From Dokdonia sp. (GTDB taxonomy: Bacteria; Bacteroidota; Bacteroidia; Flavobacteriales; Flavobacteriaceae), in assembly GCA_020630915.1 (NCBI GenBank), contig JAHDIF010000002.1:269956-333955 (forward strand): a DNA stretch of 64,000 bases, read 5' to 3'. Of the stretch, positions 27,393-35,758 are shown one piece after another (positions within the stretch are counted from its first letter, which is position 1; every line of letters begins with the position of its first letter). A program made the translations under genes and the position numbers. The notes under the pieces were generated by a model that worked only from the letters and a program-made list of their open reading frames with translations, ran no database searches and was not told where the DNA came from.

Positions 27393-27769
27393 TAGTCTAT
27401 TTTTTTGGCAGTTCCTTTTTGTTTTATGTTTTCGCCCACGAGCGAATATTCAAATGTATAAAAATCTCCGTCAGTATATAGGATTTTCATATGAATGGCT
27501 TTTTGCTCACTTATACTCTTAGGGTTAAGTTTCTGTACGATGTACTCACAATTGTTTATCCAGCGTACAGAAGAGGAGTCTACCTTGCCTTGAAAGTAGT
27601 CTATCTCTAGCGTGTCATTTCTTGTGAATCTCGTAGTAATAAGTTCTCCATTAAGAAGGGTCTCGAAGGTAAATTCTCCTGTTTTAAAGGTTTTACAGTC
27701 TCTTTGAGGTGTCTCACAGGATAGAAATAATAAGCTGCATATAAGTAATGCAAAAAAGATTTTAATCAT
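27392..27769 (-). CDS. Small lipoprotein of unknown function
   Basis: The start at 27769 is chosen because it opens onto a lipoprotein signal (MIKIFFALLICSLLFLSC, Cys18); the in-frame start at 27835 adds 22 residues and overlaps the HTH gene. The 125-residue product has a beta-rich body with 'DCKTFKTGEFTFE', 'NDTLEIDYFQGKVDSSSVRWINNCEY' and 'KAIHMKILYTDGDFYTFEYS'. It resembles a short conserved Flavobacteriaceae family with no known role. It is tightly coupled to terC by a one-base overlap. Confidence 0.75.
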   Translation of the reverse strand: MIKIFFALLICSLLFLSCETPQRDCKTFKTGEFTFETLLNGELITTRFTRNDTLEIDYFQGKVDSSSVRWINNCEYIVQKLNPKSISEQKAIHMKILYTDGDFYTFEYSLVGENIKQKGTAKKID

Positions 27770-27806
27770 ACTATAAAAATACAACTTGACTCCAAAAGGG
27801 AGAAAT

Positions 27807-28217
27807 CTAATTGTTATAACTCTCAAAAGAACCATCTGTATAAAAAATCACAATTTTGTCTATAGATTTTTTAGGATTGAGAGGTTTTGGTAGTAAGTTC
27901 ACTTTCGGGTCTTGTTTTTCTGTATAAGTATTTTTTGGTGATGGAGTGATGGCTTGTTGTTCGAGAGAGGGGGAGGTTTGTTTTTTTGGAAAGGTTCCTT
28001 TCCCATTTAGTAACCAATACAAATCTACCTCAGGAAAGGACGTTGTTATTTTCATGACAAAGTCTAAACTTGGTTTATTTCTGCCCGATAAAATATGCGA
28101 AATTGTAGCTCTACCAACGTCAATTTTTTGAGCAAATGAAGCCGCCGAAAGATCGTACTCTTCGAGTATTCTCTCCAACCTTTTTGTAAATTCTACCGCG
28201 TTTACCATTCTATACAA
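27807..28217 (-). CDS. XRE-family helix-turn-helix regulator
   Basis: This 136-residue protein (a start at Met4, 28208, is equally possible) has a lambda-repressor-type HTH at about 8-62: 'LERILEEYDLSAASFAQKIDVGRATISHILSGRNKPSLDFVMKI'. A Pro/Lys-rich linker and a short conserved tail 'IDKIVIFYTDGSFESYN' follow. The tail resembles 'ILYTDGDFYTFEYS' in the next gene, suggesting a shared motif. It is the first gene of the terC operon and probably regulates it or itself. Confidence 0.85.
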   Translation of the reverse strand: MYRMVNAVEFTKRLERILEEYDLSAASFAQKIDVGRATISHILSGRNKPSLDFVMKITTSFPEVDLYWLLNGKGTFPKKQTSPSLEQQAITPSPKNTYTEKQDPKVNLLPKPLNPKKSIDKIVIFYTDGSFESYNN

Positions 28218-28504
28218 TACTGTGATAACAAATATACGCTACAAATGTAAACAGTGGATGTTTAAGCTAGGAATTATTCGTAATATCTATAAAAATAACT
28301 TAAACTGTTAGTTTATAAAATTATTTTAAATTATTGAATTTAAAATATATACACATTAAAAATATAGTAATAGGATATTTTCCATTACCAAAATGTAAAC
28401 TAGCTAGGATTCTTGTTTACAATGTGGCAAATGATAGATTTTAGAACGTATACAAATGTAAATTACTGAATACGTACCTTTGAAATTATAAAATCAAACC
28501 TCTA
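28218..28504. other. Divergent promoter region between the HTH regulator and the M14 peptidase
   Basis: About 290 bp of very AT-rich DNA with no gene. It contains repeated TGTAAA/TTTACA tracts (near 28246, 28392, 28456), which could be binding sites for the adjacent XRE regulator, and a -7 box at 28475. Confidence 0.4.
28475..28482 (+). promoter_or_regulatory. Candidate -7 box TACCTTTG for the M14 peptidase
   Basis: Exact TAnnTTTG, 22 bp before the TTG start at 28505. It supports that start because transcription would begin just upstream of it. Confidence 0.45.
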
Positions 28505-29626
28505 TTGGAACAGGAAAGTAACTGGCATAAAAATCATAAAGAAAAAAGACTGTTTGGACGTTACATTACGCTTGAAAAAGTAACTCCTTTATTAGAGGAA
28601 ATTACTGCGTTTTTTCAAGTAAATGTTGCTGGATATTCCGTACAAAATAGACCTATCCACACGATTAAAATTGGGCGCGGTACTACAAAAATTTTGATGT
28701 GGTCTCAAATGCATGGTAATGAAAGTACAACTACAAAAGCTGTATTTGATTTCATTAAAAGCATTCAAGATGGAACTCTGGAAAATTGGACACCTAATTT
28801 CTTTGACGAGTTTACGTTTTGTATTATCCCTATGCTAAATCCTGACGGAGCCTGCCTATACACAAGAAATAATGCTAACGATATTGATCTAAATAGGGAT
28901 GCTCAAGAACAAACACAACCGGAAAGTGTAGTTTTGAAAACAGTTTTTGAGGAATTTAGTCCCGATTACTGTTTTAACCTTCACGGGCAACGTACGATTT
29001 ACGGTTTTGAAAAGACTGGAATGCCGTCAGTCTTATCCTTTCTTGCGCCTTCTGCAGATAAGGGAAGAAGTGTTACGCTTTCGCGAAAGCGTTCTATGTC
29101 CATAATCACGAGTATATATAACAATTTACAGGTGTACTTGCCAGGACAAATAGGACGGTATGATGATGGTTTTAATATAAATTGTGTAGGTGATACGTTC
29201 CAATCTTTAGGTGTTCCTACGGTATTATTTGAGGCCGGTCATACGCCTAATGATTATCAGCGAGAAAAGACTAGGGAATACATCTTTCTTTCGCTAATTA
29301 GTGCGTTAAAAGGAATATCTTCTAAAAAAAGTTACGATGTTAAAGAATACGAAAACATACCGGAACATCAAAAGTGTTTTTGTGATGTGTTGATTACTAA
29401 TACTCCACAAGGACAGCTAGCTATTCAGTACAAGGAAGTTCTTCATAATAATTCCATCCAGTTTGTGCCGCAAATCGCAGATAAAGATCTTACTAATAGT
29501 AAGTTTGGACATAGGTTAATTGATGCGCAAGAAGGAAAAATTGACATTATTTATAAAAAAGACCAAGCTCAAAATATCGATATAGCAGACATTTTTATAG
29601 ATAACGAACTTACGATAACGTTGTAG
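28505..29626 (+). CDS. M14-family zinc carboxypeptidase-like protein
   Basis: A TTG start gives 373 residues; the next Met codons fall inside the catalytic domain. Zinc-site motifs are visible: 'MWSQMHGNESTTTKA' (HxxE at about 69-72), the third ligand in 'CFNLHGQRT' (about 160), and the likely catalytic Glu in 'TVLFEAGHTPNDYQ' (about 243). 'IPMLNPDGACLYTRNNANDIDLNRDA' is typical of M14 carboxypeptidases. There is no signal peptide, so it probably acts in the cytoplasm, perhaps on peptidoglycan peptides or acyl-amino acids. It carries a palindrome copy at 29077. Confidence 0.88.
   Translation: MEQESNWHKNHKEKRLFGRYITLEKVTPLLEEITAFFQVNVAGYSVQNRPIHTIKIGRGTTKILMWSQMHGNESTTTKAVFDFIKSIQDGTLENWTPNFFDEFTFCIIPMLNPDGACLYTRNNANDIDLNRDAQEQTQPESVVLKTVFEEFSPDYCFNLHGQRTIYGFEKTGMPSVLSFLAPSADKGRSVTLSRKRSMSIITSIYNNLQVYLPGQIGRYDDGFNINCVGDTFQSLGVPTVLFEAGHTPNDYQREKTREYIFLSLISALKGISSKKSYDVKEYENIPEHQKCFCDVLITNTPQGQLAIQYKEVLHNNSIQFVPQIADKDLTNSKFGHRLIDAQEGKIDIIYKKDQAQNIDIADIFIDNELTITL
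29077..29090. repeat. Iterated palindrome, coding copy (LSRK phase)
   Basis: Exact copy in the M14 peptidase gene, read as TLSRKR. Confidence 0.9.
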
Positions 29627-29640
29627 TTGTTTAATTGCGC

Positions 29641-29665
29641 TTTTATTGAAGATAATTCAATAAAA
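29641..29665. promoter_or_regulatory. Perfect 10-bp dyad overlapping the lrp promoter (candidate operator)
   Basis: TTTTATTGAA and TTCAATAAAA are separated by GATAA. The left arm contains the TTG that fits as -33 element of the lrp promoter (29646-29648), and a further TTCAAT occurs at 29687-29692. Autoregulation by Lrp is a reasonable inference; it could also terminate the upstream gene weakly. Confidence 0.4.
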
Positions 29666-29671
29666 ATCGTT

Positions 29672-29679
29672 TATTTTTG
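29672..29679 (+). promoter_or_regulatory. Promoter -7 box TATTTTTG of lrp
   Basis: Exact TAnnTTTG with a TTG 23 bp upstream, 27 bp before the ATG: the expected layout of a Bacteroidetes housekeeping promoter. Confidence 0.6.
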
Positions 29680-29706
29680 ATTTAAATTCAATCGAACGAA
29701 ACAACA

Positions 29707-30189
29707 ATGGCAAAGTTTAAACTAGACGAAGTAGATCACCAGATTTTGGATATGCTTATCGAGAACACGCGTATACCATTTACCGATATCGCTAAGAAAT
29801 TATTAATATCTGCAGGAACGGTTCATGTAAGAGTTAAAAAAATGGAAGAGGCAGGCATTATTACTGGATCTTCATTAACACTGGATTATGCAAAATTGGG
29901 CTATGCCTTTATTGCATATGTAGGAGTCTTTATAAACAAAACATCACAAACAACTTTTGTGCTAGAGCGTATTGCGCAAATTCCTTTTGTAACAGTAGCT
30001 CACGTAACTACAGGGAAGTTTAATATTTTCTGTAAAATACGAGCAAGAGATACGAATCACGCAAAGAATGTAATTTTTCAGTTAGATGATATTGAAGGCG
30101 TTTATCGAACGGAAACAATGATCTCGCTGGAAGAAAGTTTAAATGACAAAAAACGTTTAATGCATTCTATTTTTCAGGATTTGATATAA
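29707..30189 (+). CDS. Lrp/AsnC family transcriptional regulator
   Basis: The 160-residue protein has an N-terminal winged HTH ('LDEVDHQILDMLIENTRIPFTDIAKKLLISAGTVHVRVKKMEEAGII', about 5-55) and a C-terminal RAM ligand-binding domain (about 70-150). Such proteins form octameric rings that sense amino acids or related metabolites. A strong promoter and dyad lie upstream and a terminator downstream, so it is monocistronic. Proline and alanine dehydrogenase genes lie 2-4 kb away and are plausible but unproven targets. Confidence 0.93.
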   Translation: MAKFKLDEVDHQILDMLIENTRIPFTDIAKKLLISAGTVHVRVKKMEEAGIITGSSLTLDYAKLGYAFIAYVGVFINKTSQTTFVLERIAQIPFVTVAHVTTGKFNIFCKIRARDTNHAKNVIFQLDDIEGVYRTETMISLEESLNDKKRLMHSIFQDLI

Positions 30190-30208
30190 AATTTTAACAG
30201 TTTATCTG

Positions 30209-30240
30209 TAAAACCCTTCTTGAAAAAGAAGGGTTTTTTT
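30209..30240 (+). terminator. Terminator after lrp
   Basis: Stem AAACCCTTCTT / AAGAAGGGTTT with loop GAAA, then a run of T. Confidence 0.88.
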
Positions 30241-30265
30241 GTACATTTCTTTTTGAAAATATATT

Positions 30266-30787
30266 ATGACTAAAGCTAGCGATTTACAAGGAACAGAGTA
30301 TAATGAGTATTACTCACAGTATATAGGACTTGTTCCTAAAGATGAAACATTACTCCAAGCTCTTATATCTGGACGCGATGAGTGTATTAACTTCTTTAGA
30401 AATGTTGATGTCCATAAACTAGACTTTAGGTATGCAGAAGGAAAGTGGACTCCAAAGGAGATTCTACTTCATGTAATAGATGCAGAGCGTGTATTCTCTT
30501 ATAGAGCATTACGCTTTGCGCGAAAGGATACAACACCAGTTCAGGGATTTGATCAAGATGATTATGTAAAGCCGTCTAAGGCTTACAGCCGCAGTCTCGA
30601 CAGTTTACTTGATGAATACCAAAGCGTGCGTGAGGCAACGATAAGTCTTTTCAAATCAATGGACAATGAGATGCTAGCTTCTATAGGTGTAGCTAGCGGA
30701 AGCGAATTAAGTGCTAGGGCAGCGGGCTTTATCGTAGCAGGACACGACCGAAGCCATATAAATATTATTAAAGAACGATATCTATAA
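30266..30787 (+). CDS. DinB-family protein (four-helix metal-binding superfamily)
   Basis: The 173-residue protein fits the DinB/YfiT fold. Its three candidate metal-binding histidines stand in 'KEILLHVIDAERVF' (about 72-85) and 'GHDRSHINIIKERY' (near the C-terminus). DinB superfamily members include bacillithiol- and mycothiol-dependent transferases and many of unknown activity. It has no signal peptide. It lies between the lrp terminator and the convergent aroB, 13 bp from aroB. Confidence 0.85.
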   Translation: MTKASDLQGTEYNEYYSQYIGLVPKDETLLQALISGRDECINFFRNVDVHKLDFRYAEGKWTPKEILLHVIDAERVFSYRALRFARKDTTPVQGFDQDDYVKPSKAYSRSLDSLLDEYQSVREATISLFKSMDNEMLASIGVASGSELSARAAGFIVAGHDRSHINIIKERYL

Positions 30788-30800
30788 GAAGATATCTTAA

Positions 30801-31883
30801 TTACTTTTGAGAGTATAAAGAATGGTAGTAATTAAATGATTCTAGAATTATATCATTCGATACTCTTTGATCAATAAGTGGTTGCCCAATCTTTTCTAGG
30901 AGTACGAAGTTTATATTACCATTGCTATTTTTCTTATCGTACTTTAAATTTTCTATAATGAGTTCAATCTCTTTTTCTGAAAAAGTATTTGAATCATACA
31001 TATTGGTGAGCGTTTCAGTTATTTCGCTTAAAGCGGACTCTTCTAAATGATTATTTTTAAAAGAAATAAAGCTTTCTAGGATCATTCCAATTGCAATAGC
31101 TTCTCCGTGCAATAATCTAGTTCTTTCCAGATTTTCAAGACAATATGACTCAATTGCATGGCCTAACGTGTGCCCAAAATTTAGTGCCTTTCGAATATTT
31201 TTTTCTCGAGGATCTTCAAGCACGATCTTGTTCTTAATCTGTACACTGTCATAAATAATGTTATCTAGATCATTTGTAGTTAGTTCGTGTAGAGAACGTA
31301 ATGTATCCCAATAAGCTTTACTTGCAATTAATCCATGTTTATAAACTTCGGCTAATCCAGATCTCATCTCTTGCGGTGATAGTGTTTGTAAAAATCGAGT
31401 GTCGATTAGTACCAAACGAGGGTTATTGATCACGCCTATTAAATTCTTCAAAGTACCGAGATCTACACCCGTTTTTCCTCCTACAGAAGCATCTACCATA
31501 GATAAAAGAGTAGTGGGGATATTAATAAAGTCCATTCCTCTTTTAAAGGTGCTAGCCACAAATCCACCTAGATCTGTGACTACTCCGCCGCCTAGATTAA
31601 TAACAAGTCCTTTTCTATCAGCCTCAAGATGGGCTAGTGCATCCCATACGCCCTCGCAGGTTGTAATTGTTTTATTTTCTTCTCCAGGATCAATTTCTAT
31701 AACTTCTATGGTTAATGTAGTAGATAGGTTGTTCAAGAAATGGTTAAGACAATGCTCGTGAGTGTTAGTGTCTACAAGAATAAATAGTTTTGAGTAGGAT
31801 GTACTCTTTAAAACAGCGTTTAAGTGTTCTATTCCATTTTGATTAAAAACTATTTTATAATCTAGCGCTTGTATGGGCTCCAT
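30801..31883 (-). CDS. aroB: 3-dehydroquinate synthase
   Basis: AroB converts DAHP to 3-dehydroquinate in the shikimate pathway, using NAD and a divalent metal. The 360-residue protein shows the NAD-binding 'VINLGGGVVTDLGGFVASTFKRG', the 'DASVGGKTGVDLGTLKNLIG' loop, 'GLAEVYKHGLI' and the metal-binding 'LNFGHTLGHAIE' with 'LHGEAIAIGM'. All the key His, Glu and Lys residues are present. Divergent from proline dehydrogenase, with 89 bp between starts. Confidence 0.97.
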   Translation of the reverse strand: MEPIQALDYKIVFNQNGIEHLNAVLKSTSYSKLFILVDTNTHEHCLNHFLNNLSTTLTIEVIEIDPGEENKTITTCEGVWDALAHLEADRKGLVINLGGGVVTDLGGFVASTFKRGMDFINIPTTLLSMVDASVGGKTGVDLGTLKNLIGVINNPRLVLIDTRFLQTLSPQEMRSGLAEVYKHGLIASKAYWDTLRSLHELTTNDLDNIIYDSVQIKNKIVLEDPREKNIRKALNFGHTLGHAIESYCLENLERTRLLHGEAIAIGMILESFISFKNNHLEESALSEITETLTNMYDSNTFSEKEIELIIENLKYDKKNSNGNINFVLLEKIGQPLIDQRVSNDIILESFNYYHSLYSQK

Positions 31884-31944
31884 AAGATGTATTTAAGGGT
31901 ATGCAAATTACTTACTTTTTGATAAAATCACCTTGAGATTGAAT

Positions 31945-31952
31945 TATATTTG
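31945..31952 (+). promoter_or_regulatory. Promoter -7 box TATATTTG of proline dehydrogenase
   Basis: Exact TAnnTTTG with TTTTTG ending 23 bp upstream (31921), 20 bp before the ATG. Confidence 0.6.
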
Positions 31953-31972
31953 TATGACAAAAAATCAAAACT

Positions 31973-33139
31973 ATGGCATCTCCTTTTGAAAATTCAGAAC
32001 GAGCGTTTCAACTTAAGACAGATAGTGAGTTAGAGCGTGCTTATTTTCTTTTTAAAATGATCTCTAAGGAGCCGCTTGTGCGCATAGGGACAGCTGTCAC
32101 AAAGTTTGCGCTTAATGCAAGTTTACCTGTTGAGGGTCTTATCCGGTCTACAGTTTTTGATCATTTTTGTGGTGGTGTGAGTGAAGAAGATTGCTTACCC
32201 GTAGTAGATAAACTGTTCAATGCAGGAGTAAGTTCTGTTTTAGATTATTCGGTAGAAGGAAAGGAGAGTGAAGAGCAATTTGACGCTTGTATGAACAAAG
32301 TTCTCAAACTCACAGATTTTGCAGAGCATAAAGAGGCGATGCCCATTATAGTTTTTAAGCCTACTGGTTTAGGGAGATTTGCATTATGGCAAAAAGTCAC
32401 AGAAGCAAAACCATTAACCCTGAAAGAGCAGGATGAATGGCAGCGCATAGAACAACGTTTAGATACTATATGCAAGCGTGCTTACGATAAAGATGTAGAA
32501 GTGCTTATAGACGGAGAGGAGAGTTGGATGCAAGATGCTGCAGATGATATGGTAGCTCAAATGATGGCAAAATATAATAAGGGGAAAGTAATAGTTTACA
32601 ACACATTGCAATGTTATCGGTGGGATCGTCTAGATTATCTTAAAAAATTGCACCAAGAGGCGCGTGAAAATGGCTTTAAAATTGGGATGAAGATCGTGCG
32701 CGGTGCATATATGGAGAAAGAAAATGAGCGAGCTAAAGAGAAAGGATACCCAACACCTATTTGTGGGAGTAAGCAGGAGACAGATGATAACTTTGACACA
32801 GTATTGCGCTATATCTTTGATAACTTGGAAGATATCTCTATTTTCTTAGGAACTCACAATGAGAAGAGTAGCTTGCTTGCTACAGAGATTATGAAGGAAA
32901 AGGGTATTACCTCTACAGATAACCGCGTTTGGTTCGGACAGTTATACGGGATGAGTGATCATATAAGTTTTAATCTAGCTGCAGAGGGGTATAATGTTGC
33001 AAAATATTTGCCGTTTGGGCCTGTAAAAGATGTGATGCCGTACTTGATAAGAAGGGCAGAGGAGAATACCTCTGTCGCGGGGCAAACCAATAGAGAGTTA
33101 GAGTTGATCAAGAAAGAAAAAAAACGTCGTAAACTTTAA
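31973..33139 (+). CDS. Proline dehydrogenase
   Basis: The enzyme oxidises proline to pyrroline-5-carboxylate with FAD and passes electrons to quinone. The 388-residue monofunctional form has the catalytic barrel with 'IVFKPTGLGRF', 'VLIDGEESWMQDAAD', 'GMKIVRGAYMEKENERA' and 'FLGTHNEKSSLLA', and the C-terminal 'RRAEENTSVAGQTNRELELIKKE', whose RR contacts the substrate carboxylate. The P5C dehydrogenase partner is not adjacent. Its stop overlaps by 4 bp the convergent gene at 33136. Confidence 0.96.
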   Translation: MASPFENSERAFQLKTDSELERAYFLFKMISKEPLVRIGTAVTKFALNASLPVEGLIRSTVFDHFCGGVSEEDCLPVVDKLFNAGVSSVLDYSVEGKESEEQFDACMNKVLKLTDFAEHKEAMPIIVFKPTGLGRFALWQKVTEAKPLTLKEQDEWQRIEQRLDTICKRAYDKDVEVLIDGEESWMQDAADDMVAQMMAKYNKGKVIVYNTLQCYRWDRLDYLKKLHQEARENGFKIGMKIVRGAYMEKENERAKEKGYPTPICGSKQETDDNFDTVLRYIFDNLEDISIFLGTHNEKSSLLATEIMKEKGITSTDNRVWFGQLYGMSDHISFNLAAEGYNVAKYLPFGPVKDVMPYLIRRAEENTSVAGQTNRELELIKKEKKRRKL

Positions 33140-33531
33140 TGTACGATTATAATGTCTTCAATATGAACTAAAGAATCACAAGGGTTAAGGGACAGGTGCA
33201 TTTGCACTTCCTCGGATTTCATATTTCCATTTAAAATATACTCCTTAAAGCAGTCTGACTTTCTAGGATTACTTTTAGAAAAATCTACGGATGCCGTTTT
33301 GTAAAAGTTAGAGAGCACGGTAGAATCTATTTCTTTAGAGAGTGTGTTTTGTTGTGCTTTCGCGGAAAGCGTAAAAGGCATATGACGAAGGCTTTTTAAA
33401 ACTCGTGCTTCTGGAAAGTAAGCAAACTCCATGGAGCTGTCCCCCATTTTTCCTTTTAAAAAGAACGCCAGTAGTACGATACCTATGGCTACCCCTCCTA
33501 AATAGTAACCCACACGCTGAATGATTTTCAT
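33136..33531 (-). CDS. Membrane-anchored small protein (tentatively DUF4258-type)
   Basis: The 131-residue product has one N-terminal membrane span (about 8-26, 'GYYLGGVAIGIVLLAFFLKG'), then a soluble domain with 'EFAYFPEARVLKSLRHMPF' and a C-terminal 'CKEYILNG...NPCDSLVHIEDIIIV'-like pattern. Short proteins of this layout next to alanine dehydrogenase are common in Flavobacteriaceae; the DUF number is from memory and unsure. It starts 3 bp after the ald stop, so it is coupled to it. A near palindrome (GCTTTCGCGGAAAGC, 33356) lies inside. Confidence 0.65.
   Translation of the reverse strand: MKIIQRVGYYLGGVAIGIVLLAFFLKGKMGDSSMEFAYFPEARVLKSLRHMPFTLSAKAQQNTLSKEIDSTVLSNFYKTASVDFSKSNPRKSDCFKEYILNGNMKSEEVQMHLSLNPCDSLVHIEDIIIVH
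33356..33370. repeat. Near copy of the iterated palindrome (one-base insertion)
   Basis: GCTTTCGCGGAAAGC, in the small membrane protein gene. Confidence 0.5.
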
Positions 33532-33534
33532 TTG

Positions 33535-34734
33535 TTAGAAAATAAGAAGATTAATATCGCGGTATGATAAATCAAACCAATCTGCAACTGATTTGCTTGT
33601 CAAAACACCGTGATAAAAGTACAATCCATTTTTCAATCCTTTATCAAAACGCAGTTTATTTTCAATACCACCTTCTTCTGCAATATCTAGGAGATAAGGG
33701 GTGAAGATATTACTAAGAGAAACGGAGGCGGTTCTAGCAAATCTAGCGGGAATATTAGGTACACAATAGTGAGTAACACCGTGCTTGCTAAAAGTAGGGG
33801 TATCGTGCGTGGTGACTTCACTCGTTTCAAAACATCCCCCCATATCAATACTCACATCTACAATGATTGCACCATTTTTCATCCCTTCTACCATCGCTTC
33901 AGTTACGACTACCGGTGATCTGTTTTTACCGCGCACGGCACCTATTACAACATCACACCGTTTTAAGGCTTTAATTAAATTCTTAGGTTGAATGGTAGAG
34001 GTGTATAGAGGTCTTCCTATATTGGTTTGTACGCAGCGTAGCTTGGTAATGCTATTGTCAAACACTTTTACATTTGCTCCCAATCCTATTGCAGACCTAA
34101 CGGCAAATTCCCCCACTGTACCGGCTCCTATAATAACTACTTCTGCAGGAGGTACACCACTTATATTGCCTAGTAACATTCCTGTACCGTGTTTAGAACT
34201 ACTCATAATCTCTGCCGCAACTTGTACAGCGGCAGTACCTGCAATTTCAGAAAGTGTTCTAACAGCAGGGTAGGTCCCGTCTTCATCTTTTATAAACTCA
34301 AATGCCAGGGCTGTAATACGTTTGGTAGCTAATTTTTCAAAATACTCTTTACTCTGAGTTTTAATTTGCAATGCCGAAATAAGAACCGTTTGTGGGTTCA
34401 TCATTTCTATTTCTTCTATAGAGGGAGGTTCCACTTTAAGAATGGTGGGGCAGGCATAGACTTTTGCAGGGTCATTTGTAATTTCTGCACCAGCCTCACT
34501 ATAATCTTTATCAGAATAACGTGCTCCTTTTCCAGCTTTGGATTCTAAAAGTACGCGATGACCATTGGAAGTGAGTGCAGCAACAGCATCTGGAGTAAGA
34601 CAGACGCGTTTTTCTTGAAAATGGGTTTCTTTGGGTATGCCTATAAAAAGCTGGCCCCTTTTCTTTTCAATTTCTAGCATTTCCTCCTGTGGCAGGAGTT
34701 GCTCTCTGGTAAAAGGACTGCTACTGAGATCCAT
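33535..34734 (-). CDS. ald: Alanine dehydrogenase
   Basis: Ald interconverts L-alanine and pyruvate + ammonia with NAD. The 399-residue protein has the N-terminal 'IGIPKETHFQEKRVCLTPDAVAAL' (substrate Arg and Lys region), 'GAGKGARYSDKDYSEAGAEI', the Rossmann motif 'VIIGAGTVGEFAVRSAIGLGANVKVFD' and 'IVDVSIDMGGCFETS'. An N-terminal extension of about 30 residues before the catalytic domain is longer than in Bacillus Ald and is typical of Bacteroidetes members. It is followed after 3 bp by the DUF4258-like gene. Confidence 0.93.
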   Translation of the reverse strand: MDLSSSPFTREQLLPQEEMLEIEKKRGQLFIGIPKETHFQEKRVCLTPDAVAALTSNGHRVLLESKAGKGARYSDKDYSEAGAEITNDPAKVYACPTILKVEPPSIEEIEMMNPQTVLISALQIKTQSKEYFEKLATKRITALAFEFIKDEDGTYPAVRTLSEIAGTAAVQVAAEIMSSSKHGTGMLLGNISGVPPAEVVIIGAGTVGEFAVRSAIGLGANVKVFDNSITKLRCVQTNIGRPLYTSTIQPKNLIKALKRCDVVIGAVRGKNRSPVVVTEAMVEGMKNGAIIVDVSIDMGGCFETSEVTTHDTPTFSKHGVTHYCVPNIPARFARTASVSLSNIFTPYLLDIAEEGGIENKLRFDKGLKNGLYFYHGVLTSKSVADWFDLSYRDINLLIF

Positions 34735-34806
34735 AAAGTAAGGTTAATACTCAAAAATACGGATTAATTCTGGAGTTTAATTCTCGTGAATAGAAATGCA
34801 CTATAA

Positions 34807-35394
34807 TTAGTAGCTCATAAACAATTCGTCATCATCATCATCACTGTCATCATCTTTTTCTGAGGTATTTTCTTTTTTTAATTCCCCTTTCCAATTTACT
34901 CTGGAGAGTTCACTAAGATCAATTCCGTGTATTTTATCGAAAACACGTGTTCTTATTGTATATGAAAAAATGAGCATTAGAAATATTATTGGGGCCAAAA
35001 TGAAAAATTCATTAGAATCAGCAAAAACAACTTCATCATTTACTACAGTGTACATTTGAAAAATCAACATACATAGAGGCACTAAGATTGCGTGATACCA
35101 CCAATGTTTACAAGTGAAGAACCAAATTAATAGAAGAATGAAAGGAACTACTTTGTTAAAGATTGTCCAAAATAATACTTGAACGCTCCCATAATAATTA
35201 CTTGTTATAAGGCCAAAAGGAGAATCCCAAACGTCACTGTCTGGGATTCCCTGATAAACATAAAAAAGATAAGGAGATAATATAATTACAATAGCAATCA
35301 AGGTCCCACTTAATAATGAGCGCCTTTTATACTCCTTTAAAATAACTTTAGTTATTTTGTCCTTGTCCTGGTATTTTAATTTTTCTTTTATCAA
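34807..35394 (-). CDS. Multi-span membrane protein with poly-Asp tail, unknown function
   Basis: The 195-residue protein starts with a basic segment (MIKEKLKYQDKDKITKVILK) and has four predicted spans (about 30-50, 68-95, 98-115, 128-147). It ends with a cytoplasmic tail rich in Lys and Glu, then a run of acidic residues (DDDSDDDDDELFMSY). No family is recognised. Its start lies inside the small exported peptide gene upstream (47-bp overlap, different frame), so the two are probably translated from one message. Confidence 0.65.
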   Translation of the reverse strand: MIKEKLKYQDKDKITKVILKEYKRRSLLSGTLIAIVIILSPYLFYVYQGIPDSDVWDSPFGLITSNYYGSVQVLFWTIFNKVVPFILLLIWFFTCKHWWYHAILVPLCMLIFQMYTVVNDEVVFADSNEFFILAPIIFLMLIFSYTIRTRVFDKIHGIDLSELSRVNWKGELKKENTSEKDDDSDDDDDELFMSY

Positions 35395-35488
35395 CTGCGA
35401 AGTCTGTATTAGTTTCTGAAATTGCAGTGTAAGATAATGCTGTAGCAGCAGCTATCACTAGCCCTAAAATAAGTGCTTTGACTTTCAT
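35348..35488 (-). CDS. Small exported or membrane peptide (46 aa) overlapping the next gene
   Basis: ATG at 35488 encodes a signal-peptide-like start (MKVKALILGLVIAAATALSY) followed by a short mature part ending in KIKIPGQGQNN. The coding end overlaps the following membrane protein gene by 47 bp. The Ala/Leu-rich core with Lys in front is a good export signal, so the frame is likely real despite its size. The pairing with a polytopic membrane protein is suggestive of a peptide and its exporter or partner, without proof. Confidence 0.55.
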   Translation of the reverse strand: MKVKALILGLVIAAATALSYTAISETNTDFAVDKRKIKIPGQGQNN

Positions 35489-35758
35489 AATTTGAGTATT
35501 TAATGTTAATGATTTGTTGCCTCAAAAATCACTAAACACTACACATTTAAGACTATGCGATTATTTTTGTATATTCGCGCCTTTTTTATAAAATCAACAC
35601 TATATTATATTACTTACACTTATTAGTTTTTGGTTGGTTAAATTTTACTAAATCAGGTGTATTACATTTGAATGATGTATTATACCTCATTTGCAGTATT
35701 TGCTATCAGAAAATACTTACAAATAAATTTCATTGTTTTTAACATTTATTTAACATTA
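35489..35758. other. Intergenic, AT-rich
   Basis: About 270 bp between the divergently spaced tsaE and small-peptide genes, both on the minus strand. Nothing recognisable beyond AT-rich tracts, presumably the promoter of the small-peptide gene. Confidence 0.4.
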
